A stretch of 15,057 nt of DNA from Chloroflexota bacterium (GTDB lineage: Bacteria > Chloroflexota > Ktedonobacteria > Ktedonobacterales > Ktedonobacteraceae): the NCBI GenBank assembly GCA_005881295.1, contig VBHS01000032.1, forward strand, positions 1-15,057, written 5' to 3'. Every line of letters begins with the position of its first letter. Position 1 is the first letter of the stretch. This document shows, one piece after another, positions 8,026 to 13,846 of the stretch. The translations under genes were made by a program, and so were the position numbers. The notes under the pieces are model-generated. The model saw nothing but the letters and a program-made list of their open reading frames with translations. It searched no databases and had not been told where the DNA came from.

Positions 8026-8976
8026 ATGCAACCTTGCAGATTGAAGGGTACTGGTGAAAATCCATTGGAGATAAACTCCCCATCTCTCTCCCTCTCTATT
8101 GTGCGAGATCTCTATGCTCGTATGGCGTTGACGCGAGCAGTAGATAACTGTATCTGGCAATTGTATCAGCGGGAAACCCATTATTGCATTCCAACCTGTC
8201 GTGGCTATGAAGCAGCACAGGTGGGCACGGCGCTCTGTATAGAGATCGGGAAAGATTTTACTTTGCCTTATTATCGTGACCTTGGTGTCGTGCTGACCAT
8301 TGGTATGACCCCTTATGAAGTGTTACGCACATATATAGTGGCAGCGGCCGGACGAAGAAACCAGCAGGAGAATACCGAACAACAAGTCAATCACTCGGCC
8401 AACTTCATGCAGCCTATAGCCCATTGGGGCTACTCTAAACATAATATGGTAGCAGCATCGGCTCCAGTTTCGACACAGATACTTCACGCGGCAGGCATTG
8501 CTTTTGCCTGTAAATTGCGTAAAGGCTCTGCAGTAACGGTCGCATACTGTGGTGATGGTGCTACCGGCGAGCCAGATTTCCTTGAAGGTATAACCTTTGC
8601 TGCCCAACACCAGCTACCCGCCATATTTATCTGCGAACAGGATGATGCTTCTTCATACTTACCTGAGTTGCCTGCTGGCCTGCAGTACCGCTCCATCGAT
8701 GGCTCTGATGTTGTCGCAATTTACCTGGCCACACAAGCAGCATTGCAGCATGCCCGTGAAGGGCTTGGTCCTGTCTTATTGGAATTGAATATACGCCCCC
8801 AATCGCCAGGCGACCTACTCTCAGGTGAACAAATTCAGGACGACCCGCTTATCAGGTGCCAGCAATACCTGGAGAAGTGTGGTGCATGGAATAATGAATG
8901 GGCAGCACAACTTTCTGAACGTCTAAAGAACGATGTTGAGCAAGCCCTGCAGGATGCTTTGCAATCGCTCCCGTGA
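8026..8976 (+). CDS. Orphan E1-alpha-like ThDP-family protein with altered active site
   Basis: This 316-residue protein is clearly related to the alpha subunit of 2-oxo-acid dehydrogenases: GYEAAQVGTAL (60-70), PYYRDLGVVL (81-90), AHWG..APVSTQILHAAGIAFA (132-161) and CGDGATGEPDFLEGITFAA (175-193). Several expected features are missing. The Mg-binding Asn, 29 residues after the Asp of GDG, is Asp206 in CEQDD. The segment from there to DGSDV is about 14 residues shorter than usual. The His-Ser loop that normally carries the active-site His and the YR..EE stretch are replaced by IRPQSPGDLL (256-265). The spacing of the Shine-Dalgarno to ATG is short, but no better start exists. No beta-subunit gene follows; a convergent Nudix gene begins 27 nt on. 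It may be a divergent decarboxylase needing a distant partner, or an inactive paralogue. It is divergent from a complete fused E1. Confidence 0.85.
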   Translation: MQPCRLKGTGENPLEINSPSLSLSIVRDLYARMALTRAVDNCIWQLYQRETHYCIPTCRGYEAAQVGTALCIEIGKDFTLPYYRDLGVVLTIGMTPYEVLRTYIVAAAGRRNQQENTEQQVNHSANFMQPIAHWGYSKHNMVAASAPVSTQILHAAGIAFACKLRKGSAVTVAYCGDGATGEPDFLEGITFAAQHQLPAIFICEQDDASSYLPELPAGLQYRSIDGSDVVAIYLATQAALQHAREGLGPVLLELNIRPQSPGDLLSGEQIQDDPLIRCQQYLEKCGAWNNEWAAQLSERLKNDVEQALQDALQSLP

Positions 8977-9003
8977 TGTCCTTGAACTCTTGAGCACAAT
9001 GCC

Positions 9004-9474
9004 CTAATCGTTCAGCAATTGTTGATCTTCTGCCGTGCTACTGCCTTGTACGCGAAGAATAGCGCTTTGTTGATTGATGAGCGCGTCCTCTACACGCTGG
9101 CGATGCTTTGGTAGTGTATTGGCTGGCAGGTCTCCGGAAGCAAAATAGCGACATTCACGTGTCTCTTCTGTCTCGCTTGGTACTCCACCTATGACATGAC
9201 AACGGAACGTCAAAACCACTTCCTGCTTTTGTGGTTTCGAGTAGACGCCAATCAGTTGCTCAATCTCGACTTGTAATCCCGTTTCTTCATAGACTTCACG
9301 GTATAGTGCTTCTTCAACGGTCTCCCCAACCTCCATCCCTCCGCCAGGAAGATTCCACCAGTCGATATCGCGACGATGTGCCAGTAGAACTCGCCCCCCT
9401 TCAAAAATCAGCGCCGAGACCGCTATACGGAAACGCGCTGAACTTCCCGCTGAGCCTGTCTTGTCGTCCGTCAT
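9004..9474 (-). CDS. Nudix hydrolase
   Basis: A 156-residue protein with a complete Nudix box: GGGMEVGETVEEALYREVYE, then ETGL, fits GX5EX7REUXEEXGU at about residues 43-65. Nudix enzymes cleave nucleoside diphosphates linked to another group and bind Mg through the REXXEE glutamates. The substrate is not evident. The WWNLPGGGMEVGE context and QEVVLTFRCHV resemble small housekeeping MutT/ADP-ribose-type members. An upstream ATG at 9573 is in frame but would overlap the preceding gene by 80 nt. I chose the ATG at 9474 because GGAAGG sits 7 nt before it and it follows the amidohydrolase stop by 19 nt. The two genes probably form one transcript. The 3' end faces the orphan E1-alpha gene with 27 nt between stops and no clear terminator. 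Confidence 0.88.
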   Translation of the reverse strand: MTDDKTGSAGSSARFRIAVSALIFEGGRVLLAHRRDIDWWNLPGGGMEVGETVEEALYREVYEETGLQVEIEQLIGVYSKPQKQEVVLTFRCHVIGGVPSETEETRECRYFASGDLPANTLPKHRQRVEDALINQQSAILRVQGSSTAEDQQLLND

Positions 9475-9493
9475 GACCAAGCCTTCCGAAATG

Positions 9494-10627
9494 CTATAAC
9501 TTGTAGACAGCATATGCTGTGTCGTGTAAAATCTGCTGCGCGAGATGATAGGCCTCTTCTTCATCAATTTCATCGGCTTCTATCATTTCATCCAGCACCT
9601 GGCCAATAACGCTCCGTCCGCGCAAAGCTCCGGCCCAGTGCATTTCAGGGATATGAATGCCATCCGTACTGAACATCAGCTTGCTGGCAGGCGCCACGCC
9701 TAGTGCCTGCCGTGTAAAAGCCAGCATCTCTAACTTATCGACAAAAGGAATGGTGTATGACAGGTCAAAATAGACATGTGGATAGATTGCCGCGAGGTAT
9801 GCACCGAGCTGGCTATATGGGTAACTCTCATGTAGTAGTACTATACGCATACCTTGATAGTCTCTCCTCTCCAACACCTCGCGTAACTGCAATGGATTGC
9901 CCAGGCGCATGTCTGTATCACTGTCTCCATAGCCAGTATGAAATTGCAGTGGAAGCTGTAGTTCGGCTGCATGCTGGAAAGCAATGTGTAGCAGAAAATC
10001 TACCAGTGGCTTATGCGCGATACGGAATTGCTCCCACCCATTTGCCTCGTCGCGAGCCTCTTCGAAAGAAGCAACGGCCTCATCTTTACTCCACTCCATG
10101 ATGTTCAGCCCGGTCCTATATGCGACAATGCTTTTGAGTGCGCAGAAACCGTCTTCACGCGCACGTGAGACCGCTGTAGAGAAGCGATCAACAACATCAT
10201 CAAAGTCACTGTATTGCAGGATGAGTTGCTGCATCAGAGTCTCCAGTCGCAGCATCTTGACGGCGCGACAGCGCCCAAGCTGTCCCATACGTTCAGGTGT
10301 ATAACATTCGGAGTTGGGAGGATAGGCAGGGTCAAGCACTAACGTGTCAATGTTGGCAGCCCGGAAGAGGTGCTCTATCAAAGCGTCCGTAGCAAGTTTG
10401 TTGCGTACTTCCAGGATAGTCTCTTCGTCTCGTTCACAACCATAGAATATTGCCATCTGGCGAAGAAGCCAGAGGTAGTAGACTGTATTGGGAATATGCT
10501 CTTCCGCAAATATAGCATCAGTGGCTTCGGTGCAATAACCGCGAAACTGTACTCCATCCAAATGTTGATTGAGCAGCACAGGATGGCAATGGTTATCTAC
10601 AACGGGAATTCCTGTTAAATCGAGCAT
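9494..10627 (-). CDS. Amidohydrolase family protein, FluG N-terminal domain type
   Basis: This 377-residue protein belongs to the metal-dependent amidohydrolase superfamily (amidohydrolase-2 group). Visible metal and active-site candidates are DNHCHP (Asp11, His13, His15), Lys165 in CALKSIVAYRTGL, His230 in LQFHTGYGD, His266 in LLHESYPY and Asp322 in MFSTDGIHIPE. This set, and the VVDNHCHP opening, resemble the N-terminal half of fungal FluG and related bacterial proteins in which an amidohydrolase is joined or paired with a glutamine synthetase I-like domain. A glutamine synthetase gene of that type lies about 3.2 kb away on the same strand. The likely substrate is an amide or gamma-glutamyl compound, but none is shown. 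GAGG lies 4 nt before the ATG. A Nudix gene follows after 19 nt. Confidence 0.85.
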   Translation of the reverse strand: MLDLTGIPVVDNHCHPVLLNQHLDGVQFRGYCTEATDAIFAEEHIPNTVYYLWLLRQMAIFYGCERDEETILEVRNKLATDALIEHLFRAANIDTLVLDPAYPPNSECYTPERMGQLGRCRAVKMLRLETLMQQLILQYSDFDDVVDRFSTAVSRAREDGFCALKSIVAYRTGLNIMEWSKDEAVASFEEARDEANGWEQFRIAHKPLVDFLLHIAFQHAAELQLPLQFHTGYGDSDTDMRLGNPLQLREVLERRDYQGMRIVLLHESYPYSQLGAYLAAIYPHVYFDLSYTIPFVDKLEMLAFTRQALGVAPASKLMFSTDGIHIPEMHWAGALRGRSVIGQVLDEMIEADEIDEEEAYHLAQQILHDTAYAVYKL

Positions 10628-10648
10628 AGATCCTCACTCGCACTTCTT

Positions 10649-10678
10649 ATCTTAAGACTCAACAAGAGTCTCCAACAA
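10649..10678 (-). promoter_or_regulatory. Weak candidate promoter with a palindrome filling its spacer
   Basis: On the minus strand TTGTTG (10673-10678) and TAAGAT (10649-10654) are 18 nt apart. The spacer is almost entirely the inverted repeat AGACTC-TTGTT-GAGTCT (10655-10671). Predicted start near 10642, about 15 nt before the amidohydrolase ATG. Both boxes are imperfect, so this is tentative. Confidence 0.3.
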
Positions 10679-10695
10679 CTCAATACGGGCATACT

Positions 10696-10715
10696 TTGTA
10701 TATAATACTATACAA
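10696..10715. promoter_or_regulatory. Operator-like palindrome in the divergent spacer
   Basis: TTGTATA-TAATAC-TATACAA is a perfect 7-bp inverted repeat with a 6-bp spacer, 20 bp in all. It lies between the divergent amidohydrolase and CoiA-like genes and contains a TATAAT (10701-10706) on the plus strand, although no matching -35 box is found upstream. It could be a repressor site or simply an AT-rich promoter core. A second short inverted repeat (TTGTTC...GAACAA, 10722-10741) lies next to it. Confidence 0.35.
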
Positions 10716-10755
10716 CGGCAGTTGTTCGTTCACCTGAACAAAGATCGCAGAACCA

Positions 10756-11631
10756 ATGCTAGTTGCCTACGGCCCCGATGGCCATCCAATTGTAGCTGAA
10801 GAGACCCCGCTTGATCAATTACAACGCTGGTCGCACGAACGCGCACTGCGTTGTCCCAACTGTCGTGGCGTAGTACATGTACGCGGTGGACCAGAAAAAC
10901 GCACTCAACTCCATTTTGCACACCAGAAGGGCGAATGCGCCTGGAGTACAGAAGCTGAATCCGTACGGCACGCTCGTGGTAAGAGTGTATTGGCCCACTG
11001 GCTGAGCGTACAATTTCCTCAAGCTGCCATCACATTGGAGGAACGTTTGCCCGAACCTAACCGCGTGGCAGATGTCTTTATCCGGCATAAGCATGGAGCG
11101 TGTTGGGCGGTTGAATTTCAATGTGCTCCACTTGACATTCATGAATGGCAACATCGCCATTCTGCATATCGTCATGCCCAAATTCTGGATATCTGGATCA
11201 TTGGAAACAATCGGCGGGAAAAGCAAGAGGCATTCATAGAAGCGGTTATTGCCACCGCACGCGAAGCACTGTTTCTTGATCCCCTGGCGGTACCGCCAGC
11301 AGCCTGGTTGCGCTGGCCTGTTTCCTATGAGACACTTCAACTGTGGCCTCAAGGAACAGCGTGGAGGCCCTCTCTTGAAGGGTGGATTGGGCGTTTAGGT
11401 TACAGTGCATCTCTTCATGATCAACTATACAATATGCGCCTTGGGGAACAAGGCCTGCTTATACATCCCGCCCGTGCCACTCTGGAGAAGAGAACGCAAC
11501 TTCTTCAGGCAATGGCAGTAGCTCCGTCCGTGGATGAGGTTTCGCTCCTATCATACCTTGGACAAAATGCGAGTGAGGAAGCTGTTCGTGATGTAATACT
11601 GCCTCTCTTGCGCTTTTGCCAGGTACTATGA
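10756..11631 (+). CDS. CoiA-like protein, zinc-finger plus restriction-nuclease-fold domain
   Basis: A 291-residue protein with the CoiA layout. An N-terminal zinc-binding-like part has CPNC (33-36) and HFAH (53-56). It is followed by ESVRHARGKSVLAHWL (69-84), an acidic EERL (95-98), then RVADV (103-107) and AVEFQ (118-122), which fit the PD-(D/E)XK nuclease core with Asp106, Glu120 and Gln122. A WIIG strand closes the domain (147-150). In streptococci CoiA promotes recombination of incoming DNA during competence. Many bacteria with no known competence also carry CoiA-like proteins, so DNA processing is a safer description than natural transformation. The C-terminal ~110 residues are not recognised. 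The ribosome site is weak. The gene is divergent from the amidohydrolase, with a palindrome-rich 128-bp spacer. Confidence 0.82.
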   Translation: MLVAYGPDGHPIVAEETPLDQLQRWSHERALRCPNCRGVVHVRGGPEKRTQLHFAHQKGECAWSTEAESVRHARGKSVLAHWLSVQFPQAAITLEERLPEPNRVADVFIRHKHGACWAVEFQCAPLDIHEWQHRHSAYRHAQILDIWIIGNNRREKQEAFIEAVIATAREALFLDPLAVPPAAWLRWPVSYETLQLWPQGTAWRPSLEGWIGRLGYSASLHDQLYNMRLGEQGLLIHPARATLEKRTQLLQAMAVAPSVDEVSLLSYLGQNASEEAVRDVILPLLRFCQVL

Positions 11632-11813
11632 GATGCTTCTCGATCTGCTTGATTCCACTTCTTCCTGAAAAGGTCTGCTTGGTGAAACCAGTTGTTATGC
11701 TCATACGTATCACTAACGTAAGCCATATTGAAAGCTCGGCAAAAGCGCCAGAAGCTCTTATCTAACAAGCTGTGTGGCGCCAAACTGACTGAGATAGGAA
11801 AGGATGTTGAAGA

Positions 11814-12179
11814 ATGAATAGCTTTGTCAAAGGTGTACTTGTTGGTGTTGGTATTGGCCTGATCGTAGCTCCCATGCGGGGCGATGAAATGCGCCGCCTA
11901 TTAAGTGAGCGCTTCCAGGAAATGCGTGGCTATCTGCCAGAGGATGCAAATCAATATGTCCAACAAGTAACGGACCGCGTCTCGCAGACCGGTAGTGAAT
12001 TGAAGGTTTATGCGCAACAGGCCGCCAATAAGGTAAAAGAGACTAGCAGTAGTCTCGGTAATTTGGCTCAGCAGGCTACCTCGACTGTAAAGCAAACAGG
12101 CCAGGATGTTGCTGATACGACAAAGCAGGCTGCCTCTTCTGCCAAGCAGAACGTGCAATCCAGCACTCCGAACCCTTAA
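11814..12179 (+). CDS. YtxH-like small membrane-anchored protein with helical tail
   Basis: A 121-residue protein. Residues 1-30 form the YtxH-type motif: a short glycine-rich hydrophobic helix (VKGVLVGVGIGLIVAP, 5-20) followed by the polar GDEMRRLL turn. The remainder is a long, polar, amphipathic helical region rich in Gln, Ala, Ser, Thr and Lys, with repeated QQA / KQ / VK words. It resembles LEA-like or apolipoprotein-like helices and may form a coiled coil lying on the membrane or outside it. YtxH proteins are often linked to general stress, but their biochemical role is unknown. AAAGGA lies about 9-10 nt before the ATG. The 182-nt gap upstream has no clear promoter, so it may be read with the CoiA-like gene. 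Confidence 0.8.
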   Translation: MNSFVKGVLVGVGIGLIVAPMRGDEMRRLLSERFQEMRGYLPEDANQYVQQVTDRVSQTGSELKVYAQQAANKVKETSSSLGNLAQQATSTVKQTGQDVADTTKQAASSAKQNVQSSTPNP

Positions 12180-12193
12180 GGTAGCTAAGAGGA

Positions 12194-12261
12194 GCATTCG
12201 CTCATTGCTGGGAAAACCGTAGGTGCCGATTGATCGTGCACACTGCCGATTGATCGGCCCT
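12194..12261. repeat. 68-bp direct repeat, copy 1
   Basis: This begins GCATTCGCTCATTGCT and ends GCCGATTGATCGGCCCT. It matches copy 2 at 60 of 68 positions with no gaps; the two copies start 109 nt apart. Inside, GCCGATTGATCG occurs twice, 20 nt apart (12225 and 12245), and the second is a palindrome (GCCGAT-TG-ATCGGC). The repeat starts 15 nt after the YtxH-like stop codon. Confidence 0.85.
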
Positions 12262-12282
12262 GATTATTATCCACGCATTTCC

Positions 12283-12309
12283 CGAATGCACCACTAAATG
12301 GTGCATTCG
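12283..12309. terminator. Perfect 11-bp hairpin between the two direct repeats
   Basis: CGAATGCACCA-CTAAA-TGGTGCATTCG is a perfect 11-bp stem with a 5-nt loop. It lies between two convergent genes, where a bidirectional terminator would be expected, but no T-tract follows on either strand. It may instead be part of the repeat structure, since its right arm runs into copy 2 of the 68-bp repeat. Confidence 0.4.
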
Positions 12310-12370
12310 CTCATTGCTAGGAAACCCGTAGGGGCCGAATTATCGCGCTCACCGCCGATTGATCGGCCCT
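12303..12370. repeat. 68-bp direct repeat, copy 2
   Basis: The second copy begins GCATTCGCTCATTGCT, carries CCCGTAGGGGCCGA, and ends ACCGCCGATTGATCGGCCCT. It abuts the left end of the long inverted repeat. A diverged copy of its last 20 bp recurs at 12612-12631, on the far side of that element. Confidence 0.85.
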
Positions 12371-12611
12371 CATACGCATCAACCTAAGAAAAGCCCATCA
12401 ACTTCCGTAGGGGCGAGGGTGGTGAGGCGCGGCGGGGTGGGCCTTTATGGTCGCCCGCGTCCTGTTCCCCTGCACTCATAGCTTGGAGGAACTTGATCGC
12501 CTCCCGACCGCGGGCGACCATAAAGGTCCACCCAACCTCTCATCCACCACCCTCGCCCCTACGGATCGCCTGGCCTCCTGCCTGACTTCCCAGCTTAGGT
12601 TGATGCGTATA
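12371..12611. mobile_element. ~241-bp long inverted repeat, MITE-like, no coding capacity
   Basis: Three paired segments are nested in order. First, 12372-12388 pairs with 12594-12610 (17 bp, perfect, ATACGCATCAACCTAAG). Second, 12404-12424 pairs with 12545-12565 (21 bp, perfect, containing CCGTAGGGGCGAGGG). Third, 12435-12459 pairs with 12509-12533 (25 bp, one G/T wobble, containing CCTTTATGGTCGCCC). A central loop of about 50 nt remains. The element is flanked by related 20-bp direct repeats, 12351-12370 and 12612-12631 (17 of 20 identical). This fits a small non-autonomous hairpin element or a REP/BIME-like interspersed repeat. No transposase is present. Its right half lies inside the reading frame of the MurA-like gene. 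Confidence 0.65.
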
Positions 12612-13795
12612 ACCACCAATTTATCGGCCCTCCGTATCTGTTCCAAAGACTTCTTAACATCACGTCTCAGGAACCATGCAGCTTCTCCCAGGCAGTGAGT
12701 GGTAACCTGTGTTCTGGCTCCCAGCCGGTCAAGTGCCTTGAGATAGCCAAAACGTTTCTCATAGACCGTTTCATGTATGATTGAGATCCCATCCGCCTGT
12801 GTTAGCAGAATAGCAAAGGGTTGTTGCCAGTCAGTTGAGAAGCCAGGATAGACATCTGTCTCTATAATTGCTGGACGTAAAGCTTCCCTGCGGAAGAATC
12901 GTATGCTCTCAGCACCCAATAATTCAACTCCACCTCCTACTTTTTGGAAATAGGAAAGGAAATTTCCGAGCGTATCAGGCCGTATACCATGAACGGTGAC
13001 ATTACCATTCGATGCACAGGCCAGAGAAGCCCACGAAGCTGCCTCGACGCGATCTCCTAACACTTCCATTTTCGTCCCTGTCATCTGCTTCACGCCATCA
13101 ATGCGAATCTCTCGTCCAGGTGATGTAAATATGATTGCGCCCATCGCCCGTAACATCGTGATCAATTCAAAGATTTCTGGCTCAATCGCCGCGTTCGAGA
13201 TTACTGTCCGTCCCTCGGCCAGGACACTGAGATACAAACAGGTTTCCGTAGCGCCAACGCTCGGATAAGGTAAATGAATATGTGTACCCTGCAGTGGCTT
13301 TACACGATGAGCTATATATCCCTGCTCTGTTTCTTCAACGATGCCGCCAAATTTTCGAATGGCATCCAGGTGAAAATCGACGGATCTTGCCCCAATTTGA
13401 CAGCCACCAACGACAGGAACCGAAACGGTATCAAAGTGGTGCAAGAGTATACTCAACAAAAGAATGGGGGTACGATTGCTTCCTGAGTGGGGAACTGGTA
13501 TTGCGGCGGTGTTCATCGTCGAGGCATCGATAGCGAGAACCTCGTTATCAGCTCGTTGCACTGTAACGCCAATAGATGTAAGCATCTCGGCTGTTATCTC
13601 TACATCCCCTATTGGTGGTACATTTGTCAGCGTGGTAGGTGTGTTTCCCAGCAGCGCTGCTACCATAGCCTTAATCACAAAATTTTTCGCACCTAGGCAC
13701 CTGATCTCTCCAATAACCGGGTAGCCACCCTCTATCTCGTAAGCATAGTTCTCTTGTTCTGTCATGTCTTTGCGTTCTGTTTCTGCACAGGGCAT
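12476..13795 (-). CDS. MurA-like enolpyruvyl transferase, C-terminus lost (probable pseudogene)
   Basis: MurA joins phosphoenolpyruvate to UDP-N-acetylglucosamine, the first committed step of peptidoglycan synthesis. Family residues are visible up to about residue 374: GAKN (Lys37-Asn38), GGCQIGARSVDFHL with the catalytic Cys132, VYPGFSTDWQ with Asp322 and ETVYEKRF with Arg348, matching E. coli K22, C115, D305 and R331. After HCLGEAAW the family sequence stops. The expected last ~62 residues, including the DLRA segment with E. coli R397 and the closing GYE/LGA region, are absent. In their place are 65 basic and serine-rich residues read mostly from the inverted-repeat zone, ending at TGA 12476. 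No displaced remnant is seen further left. The protein is probably inactive, although the frame is open. AGAGGA lies 9 nt before the start. It lies 51 nt after the glutamine synthetase gene. Divergence from textbook MurA suggests a paralogue, with the essential copy elsewhere. Confidence 0.82.
   Translation of the reverse strand: MPCAETERKDMTEQENYAYEIEGGYPVIGEIRCLGAKNFVIKAMVAALLGNTPTTLTNVPPIGDVEITAEMLTSIGVTVQRADNEVLAIDASTMNTAAIPVPHSGSNRTPILLLSILLHHFDTVSVPVVGGCQIGARSVDFHLDAIRKFGGIVEETEQGYIAHRVKPLQGTHIHLPYPSVGATETCLYLSVLAEGRTVISNAAIEPEIFELITMLRAMGAIIFTSPGREIRIDGVKQMTGTKMEVLGDRVEAASWASLACASNGNVTVHGIRPDTLGNFLSYFQKVGGGVELLGAESIRFFRREALRPAIIETDVYPGFSTDWQQPFAILLTQADGISIIHETVYEKRFGYLKALDRLGARTQVTTHCLGEAAWFLRRDVKKSLEQIRRADKLVVIRINLSWEVRQEARRSVGARVVDERLGGPLWSPAVGRRSSSSKL
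12612..12631. repeat. Third, partial copy of the ATCGGCCCT repeat
   Basis: ACCACCAATTTATCGGCCCT matches ACCGCCGATTGATCGGCCCT at 12351-12370 in 17 of 20 positions and in the same orientation. It directly borders the right end of the long inverted repeat. It could be a decayed target duplication or simply another unit of the repeat family. Confidence 0.6.
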
Positions 13796-13846
13796 GCAAC
13801 ACAGTCCTCTTTATAGGTCTCGTTGCACGCCCTGCTCACCGTTCAA

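Noticed and set aside
9475..9573. Longer Nudix protein starting at 9573
   Set aside because: It would overlap the amidohydrolase by 80 nt, has no good ribosome site, and the added residues do not look like a Nudix N-terminus; the ATG at 9474 has GGAAGG 7 nt upstream.
12194..12370. CRISPR array
   Set aside because: There are only two long, diverged copies with internal palindromes, no regular short repeats and spacers, and no cas genes.
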